Made by a program: the position numbers and the translations under genes. DNA of 64,000 nt from Agromyces rhizosphaerae (GTDB taxonomy: Bacteria > Actinomycetota > Actinomycetes > Actinomycetales > Microbacteriaceae), in the NCBI RefSeq assembly GCF_027925245.1, contig NZ_BSDP01000001.1, forward strand, positions 2,418,001 through 2,482,000, written 5' to 3'. Positions within the stretch are counted from its first letter, which is position 1. Each line of letters begins with the position of its first letter. The notes under the pieces are model-generated. The model did no database searches and had not been told where the DNA came from. It saw only the letters and a program-made list of their open reading frames with translations. Positions 8,271 through 18,140 of this stretch are shown in pieces.

Positions 8271-9719
8271 ATGGCCCAGGCCGAGGATCGCGCGCTCGCG
8301 GAGCGCATCGCAGCACTCGAGGCGGAGAACGCGCGGCTGCGCGCGTCGATGGAGGAGACCGCGGCGGCGGCGGCCGAGGAGCGACCGGCGCGCACGCGGA
8401 GCTCCGGTCGCGGCCGCACGGTCGTGGCGGCGATCCTGCTGATCGTCGGCATCGTGCTCGCGCCGATCGCGGTGCTCGGGGGCTGGGCGCGCGCGCAGCT
8501 GGTCGACACCGACCAGTTCGTCGCCACGTTCGGCCCGCTCGCCGAGGACCCGGCCGTGCAGGCCTACGTCGCCGACCAGGCGACCGCGGTCGTGCTCGAG
8601 CAGGTCGACGTGGAGGGACTCACCGGGTCGGTCTTCGACGGCATCCGCGACCTCGACATCCCGGATGCCGCGAAGCAGGCGCTCACCCTGCTCGAGGGCC
8701 CCGCCGTGCAGGGCATCGAGAACCTCGTCGGCACCGTGGTCGAACGGCTCGTCGAGTCCGACGCGTTCGTGGAGGTCTTCCAGACCGCGCTGCGCACGAG
8801 CCACACCCAGCTCGTGGCGGCGCTGCAGGGCGACCCGGACGCCGCCCTCTCGTTCGACGAGTCCGGGCAGATCGGCATCCAGCTCGCCCCGGTCATCGCC
8901 GAGGTCAAGGACCGACTCGTCGACGCGGGCGTCGGCTTCGCCGCGTCGATCCCCGAGGTCGATCGCACGATCGTGATCGCGCAGGCCGACGCGCTGGTCA
9001 CCGTGCAGCTCGTCTACGCGCTCGCCGTGACCGCGGGCACCTGGTTGCCGTGGGTCGTGATCGGCCTGCTCGTGATCGGCGTGGTCGCGGCCCGCAACCG
9101 GCCGCGCACGCTGGTCTGGACCGGCGCCGGCCTCGCGGTCTCCCTCGGGCTGCTCGCCGGCGGCTTCGGCATCGCCCGGCTCTACTTCCTCGCGAGCGTC
9201 TCCCCGTCGCTCATGCCGCTCGGTGCCGCCGAGGCTGTCTACGACCAGATCGTGGACCGGATGGCGGCGACCGCCGTCGCGCTCGCGCTGTTCGGCGTCG
9301 CGGTCGCGGTCATCGCGTGGTTCGCGGGCGGCTCGGAGACCGCCGGCCGCATCCGCGAGCTGGGCTCGGCCGGGTTCGGCAGCGTCCGTCGCGCCGGACT
9401 CGCCCGCGGCGTCTCGACCGGCGGGTTCGGGCGCTGGCTCGACCGCCAGGCGCTCCTGGTGCGGATCGCCGTGCTCGTGATCGGCGCGGCCGTCGTGCTG
9501 TTCACGCGGCCGGTCACCGTGGGCCTCGTGATCGGCACGGTGATCGTCGTGCTGGTCGTGCTCGCGCTCCTCGAGCTGCTGCGCCTGCCCGAGGAGGACG
9601 AGCTCGCGGTCGCGGCCGCGACCGAGGAGGTCGCGGAAGCGGAGGCGGAGCGCGAGGCGGACGGCGACGATGACGACGCGTCGGCGGATGCGCCGGTGAC
9701 GGGGGCGAACGCCCGGTAG
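8271..9719 (+). CDS. Multi-pass membrane protein with N-terminal coiled coil, unknown function
   Basis: 482 aa. ATG 8271 is chosen because GAGGGTGGGG precedes it directly and the in-frame upstream extension lacks protein-like composition. Residues 5-25 form a short coiled coil (ERIAALEAENARLRASME). A first helix (about 45-70), an extracytoplasmic alpha-helical region of about 180 residues, then a cluster of hydrophobic segments (about 245-400) and an acidic C-terminus (EAEREADGDDDD) follow. It lies between sucCD and perM, where Mycobacterium tuberculosis also has a membrane protein gene (Rv0954). Function unknown. Confidence 0.8.
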   Translation: MAQAEDRALAERIAALEAENARLRASMEETAAAAAEERPARTRSSGRGRTVVAAILLIVGIVLAPIAVLGGWARAQLVDTDQFVATFGPLAEDPAVQAYVADQATAVVLEQVDVEGLTGSVFDGIRDLDIPDAAKQALTLLEGPAVQGIENLVGTVVERLVESDAFVEVFQTALRTSHTQLVAALQGDPDAALSFDESGQIGIQLAPVIAEVKDRLVDAGVGFAASIPEVDRTIVIAQADALVTVQLVYALAVTAGTWLPWVVIGLLVIGVVAARNRPRTLVWTGAGLAVSLGLLAGGFGIARLYFLASVSPSLMPLGAAEAVYDQIVDRMAATAVALALFGVAVAVIAWFAGGSETAGRIRELGSAGFGSVRRAGLARGVSTGGFGRWLDRQALLVRIAVLVIGAAVVLFTRPVTVGLVIGTVIVVLVVLALLELLRLPEEDELAVAAATEEVAEAEAEREADGDDDDASADAPVTGANAR

Positions 9720-9731
9720 GCTCACCGCGGC

Positions 9732-11108
9732 ATGTCACGCACGACCACCATCCTGCTCGCCGCCCTCGAGGCGTTCGTCGTCGCGGCCGCCGGGGTCGGG
9801 CTCGCGGTGGTGCCGCTCGCGCTGGTCTGGGCGATCAGCACCGGCATGGCCGCCGACCCGGCGATGTTCTGGGGCGCCGCCGCACTCGCCTGGCTCGTTG
9901 GCAACGGCGTCGATCTCGCCGTCTCGCTCGACCCGGTCGCCGCTGCCGCGCTCGGCGTGCCCGAGGACTCCGCCGCGTTCGGTGTCACGATCGCCGTGCT
10001 CGGCTTCTCGGTGCTCACGGTCGGCACGGGGGCGCACGTGGGCCGGCGCTCGGCGGGCGGCGGCCATGCCGCGAGCGGCGTGCTCGCGGCGGCCGTCGTG
10101 ACGGGCATTGCCGGGTTCGCGCTGGGGCTGACTGCGGGCGTGCCGGGCATCGCGCCGTCGGCCTGGCAGTCGGCCGTCGTGCCCGCGCTCCTGGTGTTCG
10201 CGGGCGGGGCGGTGGGCGCGGGGATCGAGGCGACCCGGCTCGGGGCGCGGGGCACGGATGCCACGACCGGCCGGCTCCGCCGGTGGCTGTCCGCACTCGA
10301 CCCCGCGTGGCGGGACGCCCTGCGCGTCGCCCTCCGCGCCGGCACGGCCGCCGCCGTCGGCATCGTGGGGGCCGCCGCCGTGGCCGTCGCGGTCGCGCTC
10401 GCCGTCGACTACGCCACCGTCGTCGGGCTCTGGCAGTCGCTCCGCGCCGACGTGCCGGGCGGGATCGTGCTGGCGCTCGGCCAGCTCGCCCTGCTGCCGA
10501 ACCTCGTCGCGTGGGCGGCGGCGTGGATCGTCGGCCCCGGCTTCGCGATCGGCGCGGGCACGTCGGTCTCCGCGGGCGGCACCCTGCTCGGGCCGGTGCC
10601 CGGACTGCCGGTCCTCGGCGCGATCCCGAAGCTCGACCCCGGGCTCGGCTACCTCGCGCTGCTCGTGCCGGTGCTGCTCGGGTTCGCGGCGGGCTTCCTC
10701 GTGCACCGCAGCGTCGACGCCCGCAGGTCGCGGCGCGCGGCGGGGCGTCCCGAGCAGCGCCCGGCCCGCCGGCCGGCGGCATGGACCTGGGCGTTCGCGG
10801 TCGGGGAGGGTCTGGCCGCCGGCGTCGTCGCGGGCGTGCTACTCGGGGCGCTCGCGTGGTGGTCGAGCGGTGCCGCGGGCCCCGGGCGTCTCGACGAGGT
10901 CGGTCCCGAGTGGTGGACGGTCGCCGTCGCGACGGCGACGCTGGTCGGCGTGCCCGCCGTGCTCGGCGCGGTGGCCTCGCGCGTCGCCGGCCCCCGGCCC
11001 GGTCCCGCCCCGTCGGGCGCTGCGCCGGGCTCCCCGGCGACTCCGGCGGCGGATGCCCCGGATGCCCGCGACCTCAGCGAGACCGACGTGATCCGCACCA
11101 CCGAGTAG
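9732..11108 (+). CDS. perM: DUF6350 / PerM-like membrane protein
   Basis: 458 aa with about ten hydrophobic segments and an Ala/Pro-rich hydrophilic C-terminus. The opening [15 protein letters not shown] and the position directly before purN-purH match the DUF6350 family, named PerM after M. tuberculosis Rv0955, where it has been linked to cell division and acid/beta-lactam tolerance. The symbol rests on family and gene order, not on a detailed alignment. The start follows a TAGGCT box by 9 nt without a Shine-Dalgarno, suggesting a nearly leaderless mRNA; the TAG of that box is also the stop of the previous gene. Confidence 0.8.
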   Translation: MSRTTTILLAALEAFVVAAAGVGLAVVPLALVWAISTGMAADPAMFWGAAALAWLVGNGVDLAVSLDPVAAAALGVPEDSAAFGVTIAVLGFSVLTVGTGAHVGRRSAGGGHAASGVLAAAVVTGIAGFALGLTAGVPGIAPSAWQSAVVPALLVFAGGAVGAGIEATRLGARGTDATTGRLRRWLSALDPAWRDALRVALRAGTAAAVGIVGAAAVAVAVALAVDYATVVGLWQSLRADVPGGIVLALGQLALLPNLVAWAAAWIVGPGFAIGAGTSVSAGGTLLGPVPGLPVLGAIPKLDPGLGYLALLVPVLLGFAAGFLVHRSVDARRSRRAAGRPEQRPARRPAAWTWAFAVGEGLAAGVVAGVLLGALAWWSSGAAGPGRLDEVGPEWWTVAVATATLVGVPAVLGAVASRVAGPRPGPAPSGAAPGSPATPAADAPDARDLSETDVIRTTE

Positions 11109-11118
11109 GCTCGACGAC

Positions 11119-11709
11119 GTGCTCAAGCTCGTCGTGCTGATCTCCGGCGGCGGAACGAACCTCCGCGCCCTGCTCGAGGCGTCGGAGGACGCCGAGTATC
11201 CCGCCCGGGTCGTCGCGATCGGCGCCGATCGCGAGGCCGACGGGCTGGCCCTGGGGGAGGAGTTCGGCATCCCCGCCTTCACGGTGCCCTTCCGGGGCGC
11301 GGCCGATCGCGACCGCTGGGGCGAGGAGCTCCTCGCGCAGGTGCGCTTCTGGGAGCCCGACCTCGTCGTGCTGAGCGGCTTCATGCGCATCGTGCCCCCG
11401 GTGATGGTCGATGCGCTCTCGCCCCGCATGATCAACACGCACCCCGCGTACCTGCCCGAGTTCCCCGGGGCGCACGGCGTGCGCGACGCGCTGGCCGCCG
11501 GCGTCACCCAGACCGGGGCGAGCCTCATCGTGGTCGACGACTCGGTCGACGGCGGCCCGATCATCGCGCAGGAGCGCGTGCCGGTGCACGCGGGCGACAC
11601 CGAGCAGACCCTGCACGAGCGCATCAAGCCCGTCGAGCGCCGCCTGCTCGTGCAGGCCGTGATCGACATCGCCAACGGAACCGTGAACCTGGAGGACCTC
11701 GACGCATGA
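11119..11709 (+). CDS. purN: Phosphoribosylglycinamide formyltransferase
   Basis: 196 aa. [14 protein letters not shown] is the GAR-binding N-terminus; [16 protein letters not shown] carries the catalytic Asn and His, and [11 protein letters not shown] the catalytic Asp. It transfers a formyl group from 10-formyl-THF to GAR in purine synthesis. It starts with GTG 11119, 7 nt after a TAGGCT box and with no Shine-Dalgarno, so it is probably leaderless. It overlaps purH by ATGA. Confidence 0.97.
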   Translation: MLKLVVLISGGGTNLRALLEASEDAEYPARVVAIGADREADGLALGEEFGIPAFTVPFRGAADRDRWGEELLAQVRFWEPDLVVLSGFMRIVPPVMVDALSPRMINTHPAYLPEFPGAHGVRDALAAGVTQTGASLIVVDDSVDGGPIIAQERVPVHAGDTEQTLHERIKPVERRLLVQAVIDIANGTVNLEDLDA

Positions 11710-13307
11710 GCGGACCGAGCCACGACCACTCCCTCTACCGCGAGCGCGACCTCGTGCCGGTGCGACGCGCACTCGTCTCCGTCAGCGACAAGTCCGGGCT
11801 GCTCGAGCTCGCCGGCGCGCTCGCCGCGGCGGGCGTGGAGATCGTGTCGACCGGGTCGACCGCCGCGACGATCCGCGACGCGGGGCACGACGTGACCGAC
11901 GTCGCGAGCGTCACCGGGTTCGCCGAGGCGCTCGACGGCCGCGTGAAGACCCTGCACCCTGCGGTGCACGCGGGCCTCCTCGCCGACCTGCGCCTCGAGC
12001 ACCACGAGGCACAGCTCGCCGAGCTCGGCATCGCCGCGTTCGACCTCGTCGTGGTGAACCTCTACCCGTTCCGCCAGACGGTCGCCTCGGGTGCGCCCGC
12101 GCTCGACGTCGTCGAGCAGATCGACATCGGTGGGCCGGCGATGGTGCGCGCCTCGGCGAAGAACCACGCCAACGTCGCCATCGTCGTCTCGCCCGAGCGC
12201 TACGGCGAGATCGCCGAGGCCGTGGCCGCCGGCGGCACCACCCTCGCGCAGCGGCAGCGCCTCGCCGTCGAGGCGTTCCGCCACACCGCCGGGTACGACG
12301 TCGCCGTCGCCTCCTGGCTCGGCAACGTCGTGGCGCCCGACGACAAGGGCACGGGCTTCCCGGGCTGGGTCGGCGGCACCTGGGACCGTGCGCAGTCGCT
12401 GCGCTACGGCGAGAACTCGCACCAGGCCGCGGCGCTCTACGCCACGCCCGAGGGCCGGGGCATCGCGCAGTCGGTGCAGCTGCACGGCAAGGAGATGTCG
12501 TACAACAACTACGTCGACGCGGATGCCGCGGTGCGGGCCGCGTACGACTTCGACGAGCCCGCCGTGGCGATCATCAAGCACGCGAACCCGTGCGGCATCG
12601 CGATCGCCGGGCCCGGGGCATCCGACCCCATCGCGAGCGCCCACGAGCGCGCCCACGCCTGCGACCCGGTGTCGGCGTTCGGCGGGGTCATCGCCGCGAA
12701 CCGCACCGTCACGCGGGCCATGGCCGAGACCGTGAGCGGCATCTTCACCGAGGTGCTCATCGCCCCGGCGTTCGAGGCCGAGGCGGTCGAGGTGCTGACG
12801 CGGAAGAAGAACATCCGCCTGCTCACGCTGCCCGAGGGATTCCAGCCCACCGTGCTCGAGCAGAAGCAGGTGTCGGGCGGGCTGCTGCTGCAGCAGGCCG
12901 ACCGCGAGTTCGCGCCGTTCTCGTCGTGGACGCTCGCGGCGGGGGAGCCCGCCGACGATGCGCTGGCCGCGGAGCTCGAGTTCGCCTGGCGCGCGTGCCG
13001 CGCGGTCAAGTCGAACGCCATCCTGCTCGCCTCGGGCGGCGCCTCGGTGGGCGTCGGCATGGGCCAGGTCAACCGCGTCGACTCGTGCCGGCTCGCGGTC
13101 GAGCGGGCGGGGGAGCGCGCGAGCGGCTCGGTCGCGGCATCCGACGCGTTCTTCCCCTTCGCCGACGGGCCGCAGATCCTCTTCGACGCGGGCGTGCGCG
13201 CGGTCGTGCAGCCCGGCGGCTCGGTGCGCGACGAGGAGGTCGTCGCCGCCGCGAAGGCGGCGGGCGTGACCATGTACCTCACCGGCGAGCGGCACTTCTT
13301 CCACTGA
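11706..13307 (+). CDS. purH: Bifunctional AICAR formyltransferase / IMP cyclohydrolase
   Basis: 533 aa, normal length. The N-terminal MGS-like cyclohydrolase domain ([33 protein letters not shown]) is followed by the AICAR transformylase domain ([46 protein letters not shown]). It catalyses the last two steps of IMP synthesis using 10-formyl-THF. It is translationally coupled to purN. Confidence 0.98.
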   Translation: MSGPSHDHSLYRERDLVPVRRALVSVSDKSGLLELAGALAAAGVEIVSTGSTAATIRDAGHDVTDVASVTGFAEALDGRVKTLHPAVHAGLLADLRLEHHEAQLAELGIAAFDLVVVNLYPFRQTVASGAPALDVVEQIDIGGPAMVRASAKNHANVAIVVSPERYGEIAEAVAAGGTTLAQRQRLAVEAFRHTAGYDVAVASWLGNVVAPDDKGTGFPGWVGGTWDRAQSLRYGENSHQAAALYATPEGRGIAQSVQLHGKEMSYNNYVDADAAVRAAYDFDEPAVAIIKHANPCGIAIAGPGASDPIASAHERAHACDPVSAFGGVIAANRTVTRAMAETVSGIFTEVLIAPAFEAEAVEVLTRKKNIRLLTLPEGFQPTVLEQKQVSGGLLLQQADREFAPFSSWTLAAGEPADDALAAELEFAWRACRAVKSNAILLASGGASVGVGMGQVNRVDSCRLAVERAGERASGSVAASDAFFPFADGPQILFDAGVRAVVQPGGSVRDEEVVAAAKAAGVTMYLTGERHFFH

Positions 13308-13443
13308 GCGGCACGAGTGATGCGCCGCGAGGCGCCTCACGGGGGTGCGCGCGGCGTATCCTGAGGTGATTCCGGCGCTCACGAGGCGCCGTCCACCACA
13401 GCAGTGCCGCCCACGAGGCGCCACGGACCAGGAGCGAACTCCC

Positions 13444-14538
13444 ATGCCCCTCGCGCACCCCGCAACGACGCCGGACGCGGCGACCGCCCACATCCTCGCC
13501 GAGGAGACCCCCGACCACGAGCGCATCCTCGTCACGACGGGCGCCCGGTCGGGCCTCACGATCATCGTCGCCGTGCACTCGACGCGGCTGGGCCAGGCGC
13601 TCGGCGGTGCACGACTCTGGCACTACGACCACTGGACCGACGCCCTCGCCGACGCGCTGCGCCTCTCGCGCGCGATGACGCTGAAGAACGCGGCGGCCGG
13701 CCTCGCCCGCGGCGGCGGCAAGTCCGTCATCCGGGTCCCCCGGGGCGTCACCCTCACCGCGGACGAGCGCGTCGCGGCCATGCGCGACCTCGGCGACGCG
13801 GTCGAGAGCCTGGGCGGCGCCTACATGACCGCCGAGGACGTCGGCACGAGCGCCGAGCTCATGGCGGTCGTCGCCGAGCGCACCGAGCACGTCTGCGGGC
13901 TCCCGCCCGAGCAGGGCGGCGTGGGCGAGCCGGCGGATGCCACCGCGGCCGGCGTGCTCGCGGGCATCCGCGCGACCGTGGCCGAGCTCTTCGGCGACGC
14001 GGATCTGTCGGGCCGGCACCTCGTGATCTCGGGCCTCGGGCAGGTGGGCGGCCGCCTCGCGCGCGCCCTCGCCGCCGAGGGCGCGCGACTCACCGTGACC
14101 GACGTGGTCGACGCGCGGCGGGAGCTCGCCGCGGAGCTCGACGCCGACTGGGTGGCGCCCGAGGACGCCCACCGCGTCGAGGCCGACCTGTTCGTGCCGT
14201 GCGGGCTCGGCGGGGTGCTCTCTGCCGAGGTCATCGGCGAGCTCCGCGTGCGCGCGGTGGTCGGCGCGGCGAACAACCAGCTCGCGCGCCGGGAATCCGC
14301 GTCGCTGCTCGCCGAGCGCGGCATCCTCTGGGCACCCGATTTCGTCGTGAACGCGGGCGGCGTGATCTACCTCGACCTCGCCTCGGAGCCCGACGCCGAC
14401 CAGGCGGCGATCGACGCCCGGGTGGCGACGATCGGCGACACCGTGCGTGCGGTCTACCGCGAGGCGGCGGCCTCGGGCACGACCACGCTCGCGGCCGCCG
14501 AGCGCCTCGCGCGGGGCCGCCTCGACCGCGCGCGGTGA
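13444..14538 (+). CDS. Glu/Leu/Phe/Val dehydrogenase family protein (leucine-dehydrogenase-like)
   Basis: 364 aa; ATG 13444 follows AGGAG by 9 nt, which decides the start. The N-terminal domain has TLKNAAAGLARGGGKSV, with the substrate-binding Lys of the LeuDH type; the Rossmann domain has ISGLGQVGGRLARALAAEG; VVGAANNQL and VVNAGGVIYL are also typical. Length fits leucine/valine/phenylalanine dehydrogenases rather than glutamate dehydrogenase. It deaminates a branched-chain or aromatic amino acid with NAD. A TATCCT box at 13357-13362 may be its -10. Confidence 0.9.
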   Translation: MPLAHPATTPDAATAHILAEETPDHERILVTTGARSGLTIIVAVHSTRLGQALGGARLWHYDHWTDALADALRLSRAMTLKNAAAGLARGGGKSVIRVPRGVTLTADERVAAMRDLGDAVESLGGAYMTAEDVGTSAELMAVVAERTEHVCGLPPEQGGVGEPADATAAGVLAGIRATVAELFGDADLSGRHLVISGLGQVGGRLARALAAEGARLTVTDVVDARRELAAELDADWVAPEDAHRVEADLFVPCGLGGVLSAEVIGELRVRAVVGAANNQLARRESASLLAERGILWAPDFVVNAGGVIYLDLASEPDADQAAIDARVATIGDTVRAVYREAAASGTTTLAAAERLARGRLDRAR

Positions 14539-14566
14539 GCCGCGCCCGGGCCGCTAGGCTCGGTGC

Positions 14567-15826
14567 GTGACCGACTCCGTCGAGCTTCCCCCCGCCCGAA
14601 CGATCGTGTCGGGCGACCGTGCGCACCGGCAGCGCGTGCTCGCCGTGTTCGCCTCCGCGGGGGCGGTCGCGGCCATCGCACTGGGCGCGGCGCTGCTCGG
14701 GGTCTTCGTCGCGGGCGGCCAGGCGCCTACCGTGTTCACCCAGGTCGGCGGCCACTTCCTGCTGCTCGCGACGCTCGCCTTCCTGCTGCTGTCGGCCGCG
14801 AACGCGGTCGGGGCCACGCGCGCCTGGTTCCTCGCCGTCGCCGCGGGACTCACCTCGGCGGGTCTCGCCGCGCTCGTGGGCACGACGATCACCGTGCTCG
14901 CAGGCGGAGCCGCGCCCGACCTGCGCATGTTCGCCTTCGTGCTCGGTTCGCTCGTGGGCATCAACCTCGTCTTCATCGTCTCCGCCGTGCTCGCCGAGGT
15001 GTTCGTCGCCCCGCGCGTGCTCCGGGCCGTCGAGGCGCACGCGCCGCGCCGCGGCTCCGCCGAGCAGCGGCTGGCCCTCGTGCGCATCCCCGCGTCGAAC
15101 CTCGACGAGGCCGAGCTCACGCACGTCGAGCGCGAGCCGGTCGACGCCGAGCTGGCCGACGAGCAGTGGGACAACTACTGCGCGGCGCTCGTCGCCGAGG
15201 GCTGGCGCACGGTCGAGGTCGACAGCGCGCCCGACCTCGCCGACTCCGTCTTCGTGGAGGACCAGGTCGTGCTCTTCGACGACCTCGCGGTGATCACGCG
15301 CTCGGGCGCCGAGTCACGGCGCGCCGAGGCCGAGGCCGTCGAGCGCGTGGTGCGCTCCCTCCGCGGAGTGCAGGTGGCCCGCATCGACGAGCCCGGCACC
15401 CTCGACGGCGGCGACGTGCTGAAGGTCGGTCGCACGGTCTACGTCGGCAGTTCCTCGCGCACCGACGCCGAGGGCATCCGCCAGCTGCGCGAGCTCCTGT
15501 CTCCGCGCGGCTGGACCGTGGTCGCGGTGCCGGTGACCCGCACGCTCCACCTGAAGGGCGCGGTCACCGCGCTGCCCGACGGCACCATCCTCGGTCACCC
15601 CGACCTGCTCGCGCACCGCGACCTGTTCCCGCGACTCCTCGAGGTGCCCGAGCCCGCGGGCGTCGCGGTCGTCGAACTGGCCGACGACACGGTGCTCATG
15701 GCGGCCTCCGCCCCCGAGTCCGCGGCCATGGTGTCGGGGCTCGGCTATCGCGTCGTCACGGTCGACATCAGCGAGTTCGAGAAGCTCGAGGGCAGCGTGA
15801 CCTGCCTCTCGGTACGGGTACGCTGA
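14567..15826 (+). CDS. Dimethylargininase-like hydrolase fused to an N-terminal membrane domain
   Basis: 419 aa from GTG 14567, 6 nt after a TAGGCT box (probably leaderless). Residues about 20-150 contain four hydrophobic segments. From about 165 to the end is a guanidino-modifying hydrolase domain of the DDAH type: RIPASNLDEAE, EQWDNYCAAL, ADSVFVEDQVV, LDGGDVLKVG, HLKGAVTALPDG (His328) and the terminal CLSV (Cys413, nucleophile). DDAH splits methylated arginines to citrulline and methylamine; related enzymes use arginine. Classical DDAHs are soluble proteins of about 255 aa, so the membrane part is an addition; with four segments the catalytic domain would stay cytoplasmic. Confidence 0.85.
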   Translation: MTDSVELPPARTIVSGDRAHRQRVLAVFASAGAVAAIALGAALLGVFVAGGQAPTVFTQVGGHFLLLATLAFLLLSAANAVGATRAWFLAVAAGLTSAGLAALVGTTITVLAGGAAPDLRMFAFVLGSLVGINLVFIVSAVLAEVFVAPRVLRAVEAHAPRRGSAEQRLALVRIPASNLDEAELTHVEREPVDAELADEQWDNYCAALVAEGWRTVEVDSAPDLADSVFVEDQVVLFDDLAVITRSGAESRRAEAEAVERVVRSLRGVQVARIDEPGTLDGGDVLKVGRTVYVGSSSRTDAEGIRQLRELLSPRGWTVVAVPVTRTLHLKGAVTALPDGTILGHPDLLAHRDLFPRLLEVPEPAGVAVVELADDTVLMAASAPESAAMVSGLGYRVVTVDISEFEKLEGSVTCLSVRVR

Positions 15827-15845
15827 ACCGGTCCGCTCCGAACCC

Positions 15846-15875
15846 TTGCACACTCGCGAGAAGCGGGCATATCCT
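15846..15875 (+). promoter_or_regulatory. Promoter for leader peptide and ABC exporter operon
   Basis: TTGCAC (15846-15851) and TATCCT (15870-15875) are spaced by 18 nt, the best -35/-10 pair I see in the window. Transcription would start near 15882, leaving a leader of about 300 nt before the first ABC gene and about 70 nt before a small ORF. Confidence 0.65.
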
Positions 15876-15950
15876 GTAAGGCTGCTCGCCGCCGTCCACC
15901 AGATGCGCGCGGGCACAGGGACATCCACCACAAGCGCCCGGGAGGAAGCG

Positions 15951-16037
15951 ATGAAGACGACGTATGGCATGACTGCCGGCACCTGGACAGCCGGCGGGGT
16001 CGTCGCGCTCATTCGACCCCGGCGCCGCGCGGCCTAG
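15951..16037 (+). CDS. Candidate 28-aa leader peptide upstream of the ABC exporter
   Basis: ATG 15951 is preceded by GGAGG at a spacing of 5 nt, stronger than most ribosome sites nearby. The 28 codons encode [10 protein letters not shown]..., ending in an Arg-rich segment (IRPRRRAA) and TAG 16037. Codons rare in this window (tat, act, aca, att, cga) are concentrated here. The ORF sits alone in a 361-nt gap behind a good promoter and overlaps several hairpins. This looks like a translated attenuator of the kind known for bmrB before the B. subtilis bmrCD exporter genes. The peptide itself has no recognised homologue to me. Confidence 0.55.
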   Translation: MKTTYGMTAGTWTAGGVVALIRPRRRAA

Positions 16038-16112
16038 CACCGCGCCCACGGCCGCACCGCGCGGCCCACTCCCTGCGGCACCGACCGCAGTCCGGCGGGA
16101 CGACCTCGTCCC
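15975..16112 (+). promoter_or_regulatory. Hairpin series overlapping the leader ORF (candidate attenuator)
   Basis: Successive stems read by eye: 15975-15980 with 15990-15995; 15995-16002 with 16014-16021; 16024-16032 with 16057-16065, which includes the leader stop codon; 16073-16078 with 16085-16090; 16097-16103 with 16106-16112. A stem within the ORF would be melted by a translating ribosome and the third would be blocked by a ribosome near the stop. No clear U-tract follows any stem, so the terminator is not proven. Confidence 0.4.
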
Positions 16113-16187
16113 CGTCGATCTCCCACCCCTCGCTCGATACGGATGCCCGCGCACGCGCGCGTCCGACCGCCCAGAAGGATTCCCGTC

Positions 16188-18140
16188 ATGCCCGCCATCA
16201 CGGCCGACGACAGACCCGATTCCGCGTCCGCGCCGCAGCGCCTGAGCACGCCCCGCACGCTGCTGCGCCTCTACCCCTACGCCCGTCCCGCGGTGCCGTT
16301 CCTCGTGCTCGGCATGGTCGCGGCGCTGCTGGCGAGCCTCGTCGCGCTCGCGATCCCGCAGGTGCTCCAGGTGCTCGTCGACGGTCCGCTCTCCGAGGGC
16401 GACCCCGACCAGATCGTGCCCGCGGTGCTCGTCGTGCTCGCGCTCGGCGTCACCGAGGCCATCATGATCGCGCTCCGGCGCTGGTTCGTGCTGACCCCGG
16501 GCACGCGCGTCGAGGCAGACATGCGCAACGCGCTGTACGCGCAGCTGCAGGACCTCCCGGTGAGCTTCCACGACCGCTGGCCGAGCGGGCAGCTGCTCTC
16601 GCGCGCGGTCTCCGACCTCGGCCGCATCCGTCGCTGGCTGTCCTTCGGCCTCGTGCTGCTCGTGGTCAACCTCGTCACGATCGTCGTGGGCGTCGGCATC
16701 CTGATCTGGATGAACTGGCTGCTCGGCCTCGTGTTCATGGTGCTCTCGCTGCCGCTGTGGATCATCGGGTTCCGGTTCGAGGGCCGGTACTCGGAGGTCG
16801 CGCGGCGCAGCCAGGACCAGGCCGGCGACCTCGCGACCGCGGTCGAGGAGTCGGTGCACGGCATCCGCGTGCTGAAGGCGTTCGGACGCGGCAAGCACGC
16901 GCTCGGCACGTTCACGGCGCAGGCGGAGGAGCTCCGCGGCACCGAGATGGAGAAGGCGAAGCTCGAGGCGGGCATCTGGCTCTGGCTGCTGCTCATCCCG
17001 AACGTCGCGCTGGCGGTCTGCCTCGTGCTCGGCGTGTGGCTCGCGTCGGTCGACGTGATGAGCGTCGGCCAGGTCGTCGCGTTCTTCGCGACCGCGACCG
17101 TGCTGGCGTGGCCGATCGAGTCGATCGGCTTCCTGCTGGCGTTCTCGCTCGACACGCGCACCGCGACCGACCGCTTCTTCGAGGTCATCGACGAGGTCAA
17201 CCAGATCACCGACCCGGAGCGGCCGTCGACCATCCGGGCGCCGCGCGGCGAGCTGGCGTTCGAGGGCGTGCACTTCCGGTACGCGGATGCCCCCGGGCGC
17301 ACGCCCGACCTCATCGACGGCGTCGACCTGCGCCTCGAGCCCGGCGAGACCATGGCGCTGGTGGGCCTCACCGGCAGCGGCAAGTCCACGCTGACGTCGC
17401 TGACCACGCGCCTCTACGAGGTGACGGGCGGCGCGGTCACGCTCGACGGCGTGGACATCCGTGCGCTCGGGCGCGAGGAGCTGCGCACGCACGTCGCGAT
17501 GGCGTTCGAGGACGCCACGCTGTTCTCGGCGTCGGTGCGCGACAACGTGCTGCTGGGCCGCCCCGAGCTGGCGGGCGACGAGCCCGCCGTGCGCGCCGAG
17601 GCCGACGCGGTGCTCGCGCAGGCGCTGCAGATCGCGCAGGCGCAGTTCGCGCACGACCTGCCCGACGGCGTCGACACCAAGGTCGGCGAGGAGGGCATGA
17701 GCCTGTCGGGCGGCCAGCGCCAGCGGCTCGCGCTCGCGCGCGCCGTCGCGGCCGACCCCGCCGTGCTCGTGCTCGACGACCCGCTTTCGGCGCTCGACGT
17801 CGAGACGGAGGCCCTCGTCGAGGACGCGCTGCGCGAGATCCTCGCGACGACCACCGCGCTCGTGGTGGCGCACCGCCCGTCGACCGTCATGCTGGCCGAC
17901 CGGGTCGCGCTGCTCGAGGACGGGCGCATCACCGCCGTCGGCACCCACTCCGAACTGCTCGCCTCGAGCGAGCACTACCGCTTCGTGATCACGTCCCTGG
18001 AGGACGAGGAGCGCGAGCGGAAGGCCGAGGAACTCGACACGGCCGCCATCCCCGTCATCGGCCTCGATCCCCGCGACGAGGCCGCCGGGGCCACCTCGCA
18101 GTCCGCGAGCACGAACGAGCACCAGGAGGTGACCCGATGA
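16188..18140 (+). CDS. ABC exporter half-transporter with degenerate catalytic site
   Basis: 650 aa; ATG 16188 is chosen because AGAAGGA precedes it. Residues about 35-320 are the six-helix exporter membrane domain; the ATPase follows with Walker [10 protein letters not shown] (Lys399), signature LSGGQ and Walker B VLVLDD (Asp530), where the catalytic Glu is replaced by Asp531. That substitution marks the degenerate subunit of heterodimeric multidrug exporters such as TM287 or BmrC. It overlaps the partner gene by ATGA. Expected role: export of drugs or lipophilic compounds; substrate unknown. Confidence 0.93.
   Translation: MPAITADDRPDSASAPQRLSTPRTLLRLYPYARPAVPFLVLGMVAALLASLVALAIPQVLQVLVDGPLSEGDPDQIVPAVLVVLALGVTEAIMIALRRWFVLTPGTRVEADMRNALYAQLQDLPVSFHDRWPSGQLLSRAVSDLGRIRRWLSFGLVLLVVNLVTIVVGVGILIWMNWLLGLVFMVLSLPLWIIGFRFEGRYSEVARRSQDQAGDLATAVEESVHGIRVLKAFGRGKHALGTFTAQAEELRGTEMEKAKLEAGIWLWLLLIPNVALAVCLVLGVWLASVDVMSVGQVVAFFATATVLAWPIESIGFLLAFSLDTRTATDRFFEVIDEVNQITDPERPSTIRAPRGELAFEGVHFRYADAPGRTPDLIDGVDLRLEPGETMALVGLTGSGKSTLTSLTTRLYEVTGGAVTLDGVDIRALGREELRTHVAMAFEDATLFSASVRDNVLLGRPELAGDEPAVRAEADAVLAQALQIAQAQFAHDLPDGVDTKVGEEGMSLSGGQRQRLALARAVAADPAVLVLDDPLSALDVETEALVEDALREILATTTALVVAHRPSTVMLADRVALLEDGRITAVGTHSELLASSEHYRFVITSLEDEERERKAEELDTAAIPVIGLDPRDEAAGATSQSASTNEHQEVTR

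Noticed and set aside
15846..16037. A 63-codon version of the leader ORF starting near 15846
   Set aside because: Its start would lie in the -35 box and it has no ribosome site. The ATG at 15951 has an ideal Shine-Dalgarno.
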